From assembly GCF_021869535.1 (NCBI RefSeq), contig NW_026262734.1, positions 96,911,285 through 96,975,284 on the forward strand: 64,000 nucleotides of DNA, in the 5' to 3' direction. A program made the translations under genes and the position numbers. Positions 32,980 through 45,614 of the stretch are shown piece by piece. How positions within the stretch are numbered: the stretch's first letter is position 1; each line of letters starts with the position of its first letter. Source of the DNA: Mytilus californianus. Lineage: Eukaryota > Mollusca > Bivalvia > Mytilida > Mytilidae. The notes below the pieces were generated by a model. That model did not search any database. It was given only the letters and a program-made list of their open reading frames with translations, and was not told the origin of the DNA.

Positions 32980-33695
32980 TCGAGCGTAACTGATGAGTAT
33001 TTTGTAGACATATCATGTATAATATGCAAAAAGTAAGACAGATCGAAAAAACTGTAAACACCAACAACTATGAGTAAGACAAGATCTTCAAATAGATCTA
33101 CATTACCAAATACGTCAGTCGACCACTTATAAGAGTTATTGCCCTTAAATATGATTTTTGCAAAAACTGTAATAGATAGAGAGAAACTATATTCAGCAAA
33201 AATGATGAGCAAGACACGATTTGAAAATATATCTTACATGACCGAAAATGTCAGTAGACTCCTCATAGAAGTTATTGCCCTTTGATGATGACTTTTACAT
33301 ATTATGCAAAAACCATAATAGATCGAGAAAACTGTTAACAGCAAAAAAGGTGAGCAAGACAAGACCTACAAATGATCCAACATTGCCGTAATATTTAGTT
33401 GACTCCTTACAGGATGTTTTATTCTAAAATGAGTTTTACCCTTTTGTTGTGTTTTTGGCAATTATTAACAAAACACGAACTCCAGATAGGTCAACAAAGC
33501 TGAAATTCTTGAAAGATGATTGTACGCTTTGTTTTAGGCAAATACTATAGTAGATATAGAAAAACTGTTAATAGAAAAAAAAACATCATTACAAGATCAA
33601 CAAAAAAAGAGATTTTTGTTGAAGAGATGTCATTTTTTAAGATGTGCATGGATTAAAGCGAGCCACACATGCTCCTTTGAGCCTCTAGTTTAATT
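32980..33695. repeat. Family D array of about four degenerate units
   Basis: Units repeat 'aatagat.gagaaact', 'gcaaaaa.ga.gagcaagacaagat', 'agtcgac..cttataagagttattgccc'. The block ends tgctcctttgagcctctagt. It is probably one long, decayed non-autonomous element. Confidence 0.6.
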
Positions 33696-33899
33696 GGCAG
33701 CCTAAATTAACTCCATTCGTCTTGGTCAATATAATTTGTTTTGAATTTGAAAAAAATATTTTTAATTTGTAGAAAATGTTTTGACTGGGCGTTAAACAGC
33801 CAACAATTAATCTACAAAGATCGTATAATATACAAAACATCTATGACACTCTCAACAATCAAAATTCAATATTGTGCATAAATGTTATATTTGTCAGGA

Positions 33900-34255
33900 C
33901 TGGTGATACCCAAGAGCATCTATCTAGTACATATCTGTTCAACTGACACAAAAATAGAATATGCTGTACAAATCATTATTATAAATAGAGCGATTCAAGT
34001 TTGTTTCTGCCTTGCTTCAAAAGAAAACGATGTAGGAAATGTAATTAATAATTATTCTATTCCAATAAAGCTTCTATTTTGTCTATATTTTGTGTATTAA
34101 ATCATCATTATCTGCTAGTAATTGTCTGATTATAGTATTATTAATAGTTCCTGACGTTTGAAGTTTATTTGAACATGCAGTGGCATGGGTAATATAACAA
34201 ACCTAAGATTTCCTCATTTCATTTTATTTAAAATATGCGATGCGTCAGCTGAGAT
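33900..34255. repeat. Paralogous segment, partner of 41940-42295
   Basis: Collinear similarity at a constant offset of about 8040 bp: gtgatac, tatgctg.a..aatcattatta, ttttgtctatattttgt, atgcagtggcatgg and tgcgtcagct occur in the same order. Divergence is roughly 25-30% by eye. No coding potential is conserved. Confidence 0.65.
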
Positions 34256-34259
34256 AAAA

Positions 34260-35640
34260 ACAAAATAAAGAATTTCAGATTTGAGTATTGAGAATAGAAA
34301 AAAATACATAAAAACACTAACGACGGAAATAAAATAAAAATTGATAAAATAGATATTTCAACGGGTTCTCAACTAAAATTAAAAAAATTCTCACGAACGA
34401 TTATTCAAATGAATTGTATGAAATAACAGAGAAATAGCATTTTTATTTTGTGAAATACTAATTTTGTTCAATTTTGTAAAATATGTGTTGCATATTTTTC
34501 CAAGTTTTATTTTTGTTACTATGAAATCTATTTCAGTCATTAATGCTGTTTCAAAGTTAATTTCTGTTTTTTAAATTACTGTTTGTCCCGGATGCTGATT
34601 TTTCAAATTTAGAACGTTGTGTCATCTAAATGCAGCTGAGATGCCAAAATCCCTTTATGATCGGCTTTAGCATTCTTTTTTCTTCTAGATGCTGGCATTC
34701 CGAATATTCCGGCTGCTAACATACCAAGCTGTAGGAGTGCAGACATACTATCCGAAATCAAGAATCCAACAAGTTCTGTATGATACTGTTTGCCAAATTT
34801 CTATACTCCAGTGGTTATATTACGAATTTCGAGTTCGCAAAAAATGCCTCAATTTTATACCGAAAAGATCCTAAAACCGATTTTGAAATAAAAAAACAAA
34901 CAAAAAAACAAACAACTCTTAAATGTGAAGCTGAAAACGAGAATACTTCGTTTACTTTCAGGTTTCATTCACACATTCTTCTCTTCTTATTTCAGGATTA
35001 GTAAGGAGCGAAAGGTATATTCTGTACTTTTAAAAGTCGGAAAAGTATTATGATTCTTGCTTATTTACTTGTAATAAGATTCATTGTTAATGCTGAAAGG
35101 CTTTTTGGTGTTGTAAAAATATCGATCATTTGGGATATTTTATTTTCTTCAAGACTATTAGTATATGAAATGACTTTTCAATCTGCAATTTATACATTTA
35201 TATTACATAAGATTCCGTAATCGAGAGCAACATTGATAGAATAAACTGAACTTTGTCATTTATATTACAAATATTCCGAGGTAGATTCTCTTCAAAAAAG
35301 CCTTTTAGTTGAAATAAAATACAAGGTCGAAAGATAAAACTTATATAATTAACAAAATTTGCCTTTACTGATATATATACCAGAAATAACGATTGACAAC
35401 TTCGCCAAGATAATTTCAAACATAATGTCAGGAATGGTGTGTGGTCCGTTATTTACAACTAAAGCAAAATAAAGATTGAAACTCCGGTTGTTACTTTCTA
35501 TATATAAATTGACAGAGTTTCGTGCCGACACGTTGAGAAAAAAGTAACGATATAACGGAAATTTCCAAAAACTTGAACAGATCAAATCTAACGTCAACTA
35601 TATAATTCTTCGTGAAAATAAACGTAAAAACAACGACCAA
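34260..35640. other. Nothing recognised
   Basis: AT-rich sequence with open frames under 85 codons and no resemblance to known families or to the repeats above. Confidence 0.5.
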
Positions 35641-35654
35641 CAAAAAACGATCAA

Positions 35655-38165
35655 CACACGGTCCTTAAAATTGAAAATGGAAATGGGGAATGTGTCAAAG
35701 AGACAACAACCCGACCATAGAGCAGACAACAGCCGAAGGCCACCAATGGGTCGTCAATGCAGCGAGAAACTCCCACACCCGGAGGCGTCCTTCATATGGC
35801 CCCTAAACAAATATGTATACTAGTTCAGTGATTATGGACGTCATACTAAACTCCAAATTATACACAAGAAACTAAAATTAAAAATGATACAAGACTAACA
35901 AAAGCCAGAGGCTCCTGACTTGGGACAGGCGCAAAAATGCGGCGGGGTTAAACATGTTTTTTGAGATCTCAACCCTCCCCTATACCTCTAGCCAATGTAG
36001 AAAAATCAAACGTACAACAGTACGCACAGTAAAACTCAGTTTAAGAGAAGTCCGAGTCCGATGTCAGAATAGGAAACAAAAGAAAATAAACAAAATGACA
36101 ATAATACATAAATAACAACAGACTACTAGCAGTTACTGACATGCCAGCTCCAGACCTCAATTAAACTGATTGAAAGATAATGTCTTCATCATATGAATAT
36201 CAGGCACAATCCCTCCTGTTAGGGGTTTAGTATTATACCATCATAAAATATATGAGAAGAACATAACCCGTGTCATGCCAACAACTGGTTTTAGAATAAA
36301 TATGTTTAATTCCGATGCAAAAACCCTATAAGTGAATCAATATTAAAGCCAAAATATGCAATCTTTAATGACCTGACAACAGTATCGTAACTATATCCCT
36401 TCTTAATAAGTCTGTTTAAAGGTTTTGTTAGCTTTTGAGGTGAATACTGAAATTTTTGTGCTTTGTAAAGAATATTACCATAAAAGATTGGATGTGAAAT
36501 ACCCGAACGTATAAGATGTCTGCATGTTGAGTTATATTTACGAATGATGTCCTTATACCGATGATAAAATTTAGTAAATGTTTTGACTAGTTTATGATAT
36601 CGAAAACCTTGGTGTAATAATTTTTCAGTAATACATAAATTTCTCTTGCTAAAATCTAATACGTTGTTACATACACGAGCGAATCGTACAAGTTGAGATA
36701 TATAAACACCATAAGATGGTGACAAGGGAACGTCACCATCTAAAAATGGATAATTAACGATAGGAAATGAAAAATCATCTCTTTTATCATAAATTTTTGT
36801 ATTAAGCTTCCCGTTAATGATATAGATATCAAGATCGAGGAAAGGACAGTGGTCATTGTTAGTATTAGCTTTATTTAAAGTAAGTTCAACAGGATAAATT
36901 TCTTTAGTATACACACTGAAGTCGTCATTACTGAGAGCCAATATATCATCCAAATATCTAAAAGTATTGTTAAATTTTTGTATCAGATGTTGTTTCGATG
37001 GGTCTTTGCTGATTTTAGTCATAAATTGTAACTCATAACAATACAAAAACAGGTCCGCAATAAGTGGTGCACAGTTAGTCCCCATTGGAATTCCGATAAT
37101 TTGACGATATACGGAATCTCCAAAGCGAACAAAAATGTTATCAGGTAAAAATTCAAGGGCAGATATAGTATCAAAGCATATCCAATTGACATAGCTCTTT
37201 TATTTGTTGCTACTAAAAAATGACCTAAAAGAGTTTGAACATATGTATTCGCATTCCGACTTTTTAAATGCCCATTTAATTAGGTGTGTGAATTTTTTCT
37301 TAATAAGAATATGAGGCAAAGTGGTATATAGGGTAGAAAAATCAAAACTTTGAACAGATTCAAAATCACCAATATATGCATGCAATTTATCAAGTACTTC
37401 CAACGAGTTTTTGACACTCCAAAAGTAGTTAATTCCACTATTTTCAAAGGCCTTATTTGAACAATTTATCATCAGGTTTTTGATTGTACCAAGTGTACTA
37501 GTAAGTAGAATAGACAATTTAGTAGTGGAACAATGACTTGAAGACGAAATAAATCTATATTTGTAAGGTGATTTGTGTAGCTTCGGAAGCCAGTACATAG
37601 TTGGGACTTTCATTGTATTTGGTTCTGCTTGTAAAGAAGTAGCTAATAGTTTATGTTTGTTACAGATATCGTTTTCTGAAAATGAAGTCAGTTGGAATGT
37701 TGGTGAATTCGTGATTTCCTTTTGCAGAACCTAAATGTAAAATTTACGTCAAACTACAATGATATTATTAGCAGTTTTATCAGCCGGGACAAAAACAAAT
37801 TCCTTGGCTAGTTCTTTTAGTTTATGTTTGATACGAGAAATAGGATTTTTATGGTTGTTGTTAAGAGTAAAATGTTCTTCAAAATGTTGTATACGTATAT
37901 CAACTATCTTCATTACTGAATTAAAAAGAGTCCAAAGATTTTTTGTCAGCTTTTTCCCGTTTTATCCATTTCAAACAGTAAGCACGAAGTGAGTCGTGGA
38001 TGATAATACGACACTCATTCCAAATAATAATTGACGGGGGACGATATTTAGGTCCTTTACTGAGGAATGATTTTAACTCTCGGTCGCGAACGATGTTAAG
38101 GTCTCCTGTTTTAACATGGGAAATGGGGCCATAAGTGTATATATACTACTTTGAACGAATAAAAA
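35655..38165 (-). mobile_element. Penelope-type retroelement copy 1 (reverse transcriptase remnant with 3' tail)
   Basis: Minus strand, 5' to 3': an N-terminal part (YTYGPISHVKTGDLNIVRDR, near 38160-38095); a motif PADKTANNIIVV (about 37787-37752); LPKLHKSPYKYRFISSSS (fingers, about 37590-37537); FDFSTLYTTLPH; IPMGTNCAPLIADLFLYCYE (about 37093-37034); FRYLDDILAL (catalytic Asp pair); and CPFLDLDIYI with TKIYDKRDDFSFPIVNYP (thumb). The frame is broken by a stop at about 37200-37202, stops near 37730 and 37745, and a frameshift near 37915. From 36305 down to 35655 there is a non-coding tail with 'cgccgcatttttgcgcctgtcc' type wording. The motif order fits Penelope-like reverse transcriptases; no GIY-YIG endonuclease was seen, so the exact clade is uncertain. 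Confidence 0.7.
36306..37613 (-). pseudogene. Reverse transcriptase, two open blocks separated by one in-frame stop
   Basis: Blocks 37613-37200 (137 codons) and 37085-36306 (259 codons) are in the same frame. The 114 bases between them also read as coding (FVRFGDSVYRQIIGIP at the end), so a single TAA at 37200-37202 interrupts them. The second block keeps the RYLDD active-site motif. This is the least decayed coding sequence in the right half of the window, which suggests relatively recent activity. It is element-derived, not a host gene. Confidence 0.75.
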
Positions 38166-38217
38166 CACGGCCATGATAGCCCAGCTTGTTACAGAAACAC
38201 ACTATTGTGAAGCTAAA

Positions 38218-38430
38218 TATTGTAAATTAAGAAATTATTGCGTGCATTTATTATTGCGATTTTTGAAGACGGACAAAAATTCGGATTAATTATTGCGATT
38301 TCAAAGAAAATCTGCATACAAATATATGTATTATATATCAGAAAGCAAGTTTTTATTATTGCGATATTCACCCAGTCGCAATATTCGCATCAATAAAAAC
38401 CTCGCAATGATTTCTGAATTTACAGTAAGC
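38218..38430. mobile_element. MITE, 'actgtaaattcagaaatt' family, copy 2
   Basis: Starts attgtaaattaagaaattat and ends aatgatttctgaatttacag. The interior tattcacccagtcgcaata and 'ttattattgcgat' match the copy at 9401-9613. Confidence 0.8.
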
Positions 38431-38549
38431 ATTACATGTGCATGTATAATCATTTGCATTTTAAAAAGACAATATTTGGCCATTGAAAAAAACAATATAT
38501 GTTTCGAAGTTGTGACGTCCATTTTTGCTAAACTGGTATACATCATTGT

Positions 38550-38700
38550 GTAGGGCCAGTTGAAGCCCAAATCCGGGTGCGGGATTTTCTTGTTGTGTTG
38601 AAGAACCATTGGTAGCCTTGGGCTGTTTTCTGCTCTGTGGTTTGGCTGTTGTCTCTTTGACACATTCCGCGTTTCTATTCTCAATTTTAATGTCTATGAT
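38550..38700 (+). repeat. 3' tail of Penelope-type copy 1 family
   Basis: gttgaagcccaaatccgggt, then 'gttgtctctttgacacattcc' and 'ctattctcaattttaa', matching in inverted orientation the tail at 35665-35790. The two minus-strand frames of 83 and 117 codons over it are shadows. Confidence 0.75.
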
Positions 38701-39127
38701 AAAGGTGACCATAGCTTTTTAACAGTAATAAATAAAAAAAACTATTATAGCGGATAACAACCAAGGTGACAACTGCATAACATGCTCCCGGCTTTAGAAA
38801 ACACATACAGAATGTACGGAGGAGTAACACACAACACTTTAGTATCGTCTTTATAATTTGCGGTCATATAATGTTATGACGTTGTCAGCGTCGTTGTCGA
38901 CGTCGTCCGAAGACATTTGGTTTCCAGACAATAATTTGAGTGTATGTATTTTCCCGCTCCTGTTTTGGACAAATTGGCTTTTCAATACAAAAAATGATTA
39001 CCACTTCCGCAACTTTTTGGTCCGCATGCCGCTCCAAAATTAGTTTCTCCTTGATTTTTTTTTTTTCACATTGACGCTTTTCTATTGCATATAATGCTCC
39101 TATCGTTTTAAACGCACGTGTGGTAAA

Positions 39128-39391
39128 TCAATTTGTAAATAAAAGGTCAAAACTCGGGATGACCACAAACACATCAATATTTGTTAGAACCATCGTCACC
39201 CCGATCCTTTGTTTCAACAGGCATAGACCTATCTGTCTTTTGGATGAAATGAATGGCAAATTCCCATGAACTTTTAAAAAGATCACAGAAGTATTTGATG
39301 ATGAAACCCCATATCCCCTTGTTAATCTTTTGGCATGCAAGCAGAACTCTTCTTTTGTTGGGGGGAATTTAAGGCGTTCCAACGAGACCAA
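39128..39391 (-). pseudogene. Possible element-derived coding remnant
   Basis: An 87-codon minus-strand frame contains LERLKFPPTKEEFCLHAKR, wording that resembles a conserved segment seen in repetitive invertebrate proteins (a 'LPPT...H..RA' pattern). The rest does not match. It has no start context or splice sites, and the family is not identified. Confidence 0.25.
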
Positions 39392-39659
39392 GGTGCTGCC
39401 GTATTGTGATTGGCATGCTCCTAATATTTAGGGGTGTGTAATTGGTTCAACCACTTCTAGTCAAGCTAAAGAGTTTTAAATGAAGTACAGCTTTTAAGAG
39501 CAAAAGGAAAGAGTATTTTGCCCAGTAAGAAAAATGCATGTGAATGGGGATAACAGGTATTTTAAGGGAATATTTTAATACATTTGGATCTACATGTATA
39601 GCAATATAACTATCTTACTCAGGATGTTGTTCTAGTACAAAGCAAAAAATATTCACCTC

Positions 39660-39895
39660 ACTCATTATTTTGATCCTAAATATGCATAGATAGTTCCAAC
39701 TGGATGTCAAGCACCCAATAGATAAAGGCAACAGTAGTATACCGCTGTTCAATAGTCATAATTCGATTAAGAAAAAACAAATCCGGGAAATAAACTAAAA
39801 CCGAGGGAAACACATCAACTATTAGAGGAAAACAACGGAACAACAGAAACACTGAACTACAACAATAAACAATCATTACCATATAATGAAAACTA
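39660..39895 (-). repeat. Dispersed repeat family E
   Basis: aaaggcaacagtagtatacc, then 'gctgttcaatagtcata', 'actaaaaccgagggaaac' and 'ggaaaacaacggaacaac'. I recall this order as a very common mussel repeat; this is the only clear copy here. Confidence 0.55.
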
Positions 39896-40892
39896 TCAAA
39901 TATCTTTCAGGGTTTTTTTTTTGGATACATACACATATTTTAATTTTATTCGACATGTGTCATTTACCTAACTAACATACTTCCTCTTGTAAAACTGCAT
40001 CTGCTATGCTTCCTAAATGTATATATCGATTTAAATAAAAATTCACATAGACAAAGCTTACTTGAAGAAAATAACCAAAATTAACTAAATCGCAATGAGA
40101 CAAGAAAGTCTGATATGGTACATGCACCAATAAATCAAATTATATGCATAAGAGCATCTGTTGCTCCTCGTTTTTCTTTGAAATAACCCAGTTATAACAT
40201 GTACATAAATTGTACAACTTCTAAGTCACACAATTTAAAAACAAAATTATACCGCTCGCTTCACTTGTAGAGCACTCGCCTTAAAAAAACTAATTTTCAA
40301 GAAATATATAAAAACAATGAACGATGAACTATTAATCAAAATGGTGTGGCCTAACCGTGTAATTAAGATTTTTGATTTCGGGCCCGGTTTTCAAATTGAT
40401 CCACATTATGGTCTCAAAGGTCTTAATCAAACTTAGTTTGATTTTAACAAAATTAAATTCAAGGTTTTTTTTTTATATACCGAATCTTAAAATGTATTAA
40501 GATTTTTGATTGTAGGCCCAGTTTTCAAGTTGATTGATAGGTAAATGTCCAATTTCAAATTTTTAAGTTCGAAGACCACATTCACTCTGTGTCAGAAATC
40601 TATGCTATGTCACAATCCAAATTCAGAGCTGTATTGCACAATTACTAGAAATTATTAGTAGATTCATAGTTAAAAATAGATATAGCATAAGATTCTAATT
40701 TTAGAAATTATGTATCAATATAGTTTGAAATTTACTGTTCATTATTATATATTTTGATAAAAGGTAAGTCTTATAGATTTAATGATGAATGATATATTGG
40801 AAATTGTTTTTTTTCAGTTTTTTTTTGTTAATATTTTGAAGCACTTCCTGGTAGGTTTGTTTATTATTTTGTATAAATTAATTTTCAGAATG

Positions 40893-40893
<1 letters not shown>

Positions 40894-40933
<40 letters not shown>
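40894..40933. repeat. (TA)n microsatellite
   Basis: About 19-20 TA units in a row. It produces the artefactual YIYIYI peptide of an overlapping open frame. Confidence 0.95.
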
Positions 40934-40936
<3 letters not shown>

Positions 40937-41534
40937 TGATGTAGCGAACCCCTGTAAAGATATGCTAACATTGTCCATTAATAAATAGATACATTAAATA
41001 CATGGTGTACTTGGATATGCTGATTCTAACCGTGTATTTAGATTTTGGTTTTGGACCATAATAGGTAAAAGTCCAATTTCAATTTTACAGCTCTTTGACC
41101 ACATTCATTCTGTGTCAGACACCTATGCTGTGTCACGTTTTTAATCACAATCCAAATTCAGAGCTGTATCAAGCTTGAATGTAGTGTCAATACTTGCCCC
41201 AACTGTTCAGACTGTCGACCTCTGCGGTCGAATCAAGCTGCGCCCCGCAGACAAATATTATCTTTAATATATTTCCTTTACTCTATCGAATTATGTTTGT
41301 AACTACTTTTTAAGGCTTGACTGATTAACAATTGATAAATTGAACATTTCCCGCTCAGGAGTAAAACCATTGCTCAGAGAGCTTCCGCTTGGATATACCT
41401 GATGTATAAATACAGAACCACGTGTCATCGGGATAATTTCTTCTTATGAAGATTGCCGCAGATTTTGTTTTTATAGTGAATAAGACTATAACACAATGTT
41501 GACTACTGTAGCCCTATTTACGACATTTTTACCT

Positions 41535-41810
41535 TTTATGTCTGTTTGTTTTGTTCACACATTGTTGTCAATATAATAGAATTTTATGCGACTGTCATAC
41601 AAGTGAGAGGTTTAGCTAGCTATAAAACCAGGTTTAAACCACCATTTTTTATATAAGGAAATGCTTGTACCAAGTCAAGAATATGACAGTTGTTTTCCAT
41701 TCGTTTGATGTGTTTGAGCTTTTGATTTTGCTATTTGATAAGGGACTTTCCGTTTTGAATGTTCCTTGGGGTTCGGTATTTTTGTTATTTTACTTTTTGC
41801 AATAACTCTA
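41535..41810 (+). repeat. Family C, best copy
   Basis: tgtttgttttgttcacacat, then 'tttagctagctataaaacc', 'tatgacagttgttttccattcg' and 'tgtgtttgagcttttgattttgc' to 'ggggttcggtatttttgtt'. It is the reverse complement of 22685-22900. Confidence 0.85.
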
Positions 41811-41939
41811 TGAGGGGTCCTTAATTGACCTGTTATAGTAAAATTGCTGCCCCTTTACAATATACCACTTTTTTCAGCAAAGAGATAAAAAAAACAACAT
41901 CCATCATTCTGTATTTTAATGTGTGAATATTTGTAATGG

Positions 41940-42295
41940 GTAGTGATACTTATGACAATTCCTTGCAAATCAATTCAACTTACATAGGAAATAAAATATG
42001 CTGCAGTAATCATTATTATCAATAGAACGAATTACATTTTATCTGCCTTGTCTCAAATTAAAACTATGTTTGAAATTACAATGCGTATGGTAAAACAATT
42101 ATTTCATAACTATTAGGATTTTGTTTTGTCTGTATTTTGTACATTTAATATCAATTATCTGTAAGTTATTATATAATAAACGCTGCGGTATTAATCAAAG
42201 ACGTTTGCAATTCTAATTGAACATACAATGGCATGGTAAACACAACAAACTATTATATATCATCATCTAACTTCCTTAAAATTTGCGTCAGCTTA
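41940..42295. repeat. Paralogous segment, partner of 33900-34255
   Basis: Same order of words as the partner at an offset of 8040-8043 bp, beginning just after a family C copy. The constant offset over 340 bp argues against chance. Confidence 0.65.
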
Positions 42296-42494
42296 GAAAA
42301 AATCCCAGATCAAAGAATTACAGAGGGCTAAAAAAGTATGTTTTCATTATTAGCAAACGAGACAATATTTTCCTCATTTTCTACAGACGTCTTATTGTCT
42401 ATACTTTGAATATAGTTTCATAATTATTGTTTATCACATGGTCATCTACCACAATGCATAAATGCATGACAGCATGTAAGTTTTTATATGTTTT

Positions 42495-42757
42495 TCAATA
42501 TGTTATCCATTCAAATTCTGTCAGACTTCGATATGTAACAACAATTGAAACAAAGAACTTGCATAACTCAATGAATATCGACATCAGCAAAATGTGATTA
42601 TAAAACCAAAATTACCTGTTAAATTCAATAATGTTATCCATTCAAGCTTTTTTTTATGATTCTATACAAAAAGATGAAACAAAGAACTTGCATTACGCAA
42701 TACATATCAAAATCAACGAAATTTGACTATACAAGTAATATTACCTGTAAATATTTA
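42495..42757. repeat. Diverged tandem duplication of about 130 bp
   Basis: Both units contain atgttatccattcaa, then gaaacaaagaacttgcat, 'atatc' and 'atca.c.aaat.tga.tata', and end in attacctgt. Divergence is moderate. Confidence 0.75.
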
Positions 42758-43034
42758 TAGAGGTTCATTACAAAGACAATTAAAATAGACAAATGTGTTT
42801 AGACATGACAAAAATGATGAATAGAAACTTTCTGCGTTCAAGCAGATAGAGAATTGAGAGGACACACATAAAAGATCAATGAAATACAGGATTGGAATAA
42901 GGATTTTTCACTAAAGATTTGGGATTTCACTTTTTAGATAGTCTATTAGATTAATAGATGCAACAATACATGACAAAGTATTCGTATTGTAATTGAAAAA
43001 CAATGAACGTGACAGCATTTTTTTTTCCCTATAA

Positions 43035-43175
43035 ATGTAGCTTTCAACAAGGTTTAACCCATCATTTTATTCGGTCGTTCAGCTGGTTGATAACGTATTC
43101 TGATTTTATCAGTTTGAATGTACTTCCCTTTTTGAATGTACCTTGAGTTCGGTATTTTTTGTCATACTTTTTTTT
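43035..43175 (+). repeat. Family C, degraded
   Basis: agctttcaacaaggtttaac, then 'gaatgtacttcccttttt' and 'gagttcggtattttttgt', in the order of 41620-41790. Confidence 0.6.
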
Positions 43176-43179
43176 ATCT

Positions 43180-44985
43180 TTCTTTGTATTGTGCTTAAAC
43201 TTAACCATTTTACTTTCATCATTATTAGTTTTTATCATTTTTGTATTAGTTTAAGTTGTCTCTCTTTGTACGCTTTGATAATACAACCTCGATTTGTTTT
43301 ATTCTCAAGAGCACCAAGAGGCCTTGCCAGAAGGACGTGTTGTGCGCACATAAATCAATATATCTAAAATAATAAACATTTCAATCGACGAAATTCACCT
43401 ATCAACATTTAACATGTCGACAATAGTATCTTTTTTCTTTATACAACTGTTTGATGTTTTCCGGCGTAGCCTACGATATCAGTTTTTTTGTACAAGTTAC
43501 TGATATAAAATCATATAACGATAAACTATGACATGTTTTCTTTCTAGTAGATATTAAATATGAACTCATTATGTTTTTTTAATGTGATGTAGAAAAATCC
43601 TATAAGCATGTACGTTCTAACTAAGAATAGTAAACACGTACTTTGAGATGTCTTAAAGTAATCAAAATCAAGGCTCACACGGTGAAACCATTTCAGGTAG
43701 ATTTTTTTCAAATTTCATTCCAGATTAGAAATGTTAGGATTCTAAACAATTGAAGCATAATAATTCACTCATAACTTCTCTTGAAAAACCAAGACTTTAA
43801 AGAAGTCTTATATTCTGTTCCAATATTTGAGATCATGTTGAGTTCAAGAATGTAATGTCAGTTTAAATAATTTTTTGAGTATAATTTCAACAAATAAGTT
43901 TACCCATTGCAACAATGATGAACTTTTCACAATGCTTCAAATCCAAAATTTTATGACATAATAGAACCTGGTTATCTATTCAAAAGTATATAAGAGTCTT
44001 GGTAATGATAGTGTTTTGCCAATGATTGTTGTTAAATGCACATTGGTTTTTTTTTATCTGTTGTAAAACGGATAAGAAGTGATCGATGAAGAGTATGTTC
44101 TGAATTTTAAAAATGAAAAGAGTATTGTTATTCCAGCAAACATTTACCTTTCACGATGCTCATATAAAATGCTTACATGCTTTTTGATATTATAAGGAAT
44201 GCCAACTATTTGATGATGCGATTTTTTTGATAAAGTCTGCATTAAATGTCTTTTCATCCTGGAATTTTATATAATTCATATAACTAAACATTCCGCGGCA
44301 GAATAGCAGTTAAAATACTTTGTTGGTCGAAATGAATAAAGTCGGAGGATTGGCCGATATACAATTAAAAACTCCCTTAATATACAAATTACGATAGAAC
44401 ATTTCAAATAATGACTTCCCGTATATAATGCATATTAATGATATGAGGTTTACGTCAATTAGACGGCAACCACACGGCAAAAAATAAAACAAAATGATGT
44501 AGAGTTAAATATATGATTATCAACAATATAAAATGTGTCTAAATCGACCCCAGCTCTAAATAAAATCTCCACCATCATTAAATGTCGTTTAACTTCAGGA
44601 CTAAAACATTACGATTCAACAATAAAAACATTCACTTACAAGGTATATGAAACTTCAAATATCGTGTTAGATAAAGGGGGTATAACAATGTTGTTTGTAA
44701 TAATTTGGAAGGATCCTACTGAAAACAAGCCTTATAAAAAAGAAGTTAAATCTGACACTTCGGAGGTGGAAAATCCCGAATTTCTATCCCCTATAAAATA
44801 TCATTGATATGTTTAATTTTCTGTAAATTTCCTGTTTATATAATGTTAAAATATTCAAAACACTAAGGTTTTTCTACCTCAGGTATGGATTCTTATATTC
44901 TTATAGGTCTTTTAGTACAAATATTTGGAATTTTTGGTAATAATTGCTCTTTAACTTTGTATTTGCTTTCGAACTGTTATCATTT
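43180..44985. other. Nothing recognised
   Basis: AT-rich sequence with a 90-codon frame (44535-44807, +) that has no family resemblance, no splice context and ordinary local composition. I do not call it a gene. Confidence 0.5.
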
Positions 44986-44989
44986 TGGC

Positions 44990-45065
44990 GCCTTTGGTGG
45001 GTCTTATGAAAACGAAACACGAGTCTGACAAACCAAATTATAAATCTTTGATGAGTATTTTAAGA
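44990..45065. repeat. Short dispersed repeat, copy 1 ('gatgagt.tt...acgaaac')
   Basis: gggtcttatgaaaacgaaac, then 'acgagtctgacaaacc', resembles 49910-49975 (gagtcttttgaagacgaaac, then 'gcgcttctggcgtac'). Confidence 0.55.
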
Positions 45066-45289
45066 CGGTATCTGGATATTTGTTGGTTTATTTTGAATTG
45101 CTCTTTTACATTATGGTATATGGTAAATTTAATCTGAATGCTTTAATTTTACATATTTTAATTGTTAAAAGCAATTCGCATTTTGTGCCTTTGTGAAAAA
45201 CTGGATGTTATCCAATGGCAAACCTTGATTTTATGACTGATATGTTGAATTTTGAAGACACGTCGTTACCTTTCTATACAGAGATTGAA

Positions 45290-45610
45290 GCCTTATCTAA
45301 AAACCGTGTAGCTCAGTCTTAGGTCTTAGGATGTCTATGCAGTGTTTTACGAACGTGTTTGTTTTCCGTTTTCTCTCGCTTTTTGCCATGAATTTAAGAT
45401 CCCTTTTGGTCATATAGCTCTTCAACTGTTTCGGTTCATATACATCCTTGGCTCACATGTATTCGGCTTTGAGAATTCCTGGTAAAATAAATCCAGAAAG
45501 CGCTTCGGACGTAGGAAATTTATAGATTGTTGTTTTCTTTTTTTATCTCGTATCATGAGTTTTGAATGTCCCGTTTGTGTTCCACTTTTTCAAACAATTA
45601 TTTGCTTTTA
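45290..45610. repeat. Dispersed repeat
   Basis: Contains ccttggctcacatgtattcg, then 'gctttgagaattcctgg' and 'cagaaagcgcttcgg', followed by 'atgagttttgaatgtcccg'. I recall the first part as a widespread mussel repeat. There is no second copy in the window to confirm it. Confidence 0.4.
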
Positions 45611-45614
45611 AAAG

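Larger units (their letters stand above)
38845..41250 (+). mobile_element. 2.5-kb element, degraded copy 2
   Basis: The left end (38850-38960) has tttgcggtcatataatgtta, then 'cgtcgtccgaagacat' as in 5040-5095. Satellite-like units appear at 40350-40540 and 41010-41060. The right end (41085-41250) repeats gtgtcagacacctatgctgt, 'gcttgaatgtagtgtc' and 'cgacctctgcggtcg'. The span equals copy 1, but 39100-40330 is different sequence, so other insertions or deletions intervene. Confidence 0.55.

Noticed and set aside
38331..38712. Minus-strand frames of 83-117 codons
   Set aside because: They cross a MITE and the inverted Penelope-family tail; no protein family resemblance.
40782..40988. 68-codon membrane-like frame
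   Set aside because: The YIYIYI stretch is the translation of a TA microsatellite.
44535..44807. 90-codon frame as a small secreted or host gene
   Set aside because: No signal peptide, splice sites, Kozak-like context or family match; length is within random expectation for this composition.
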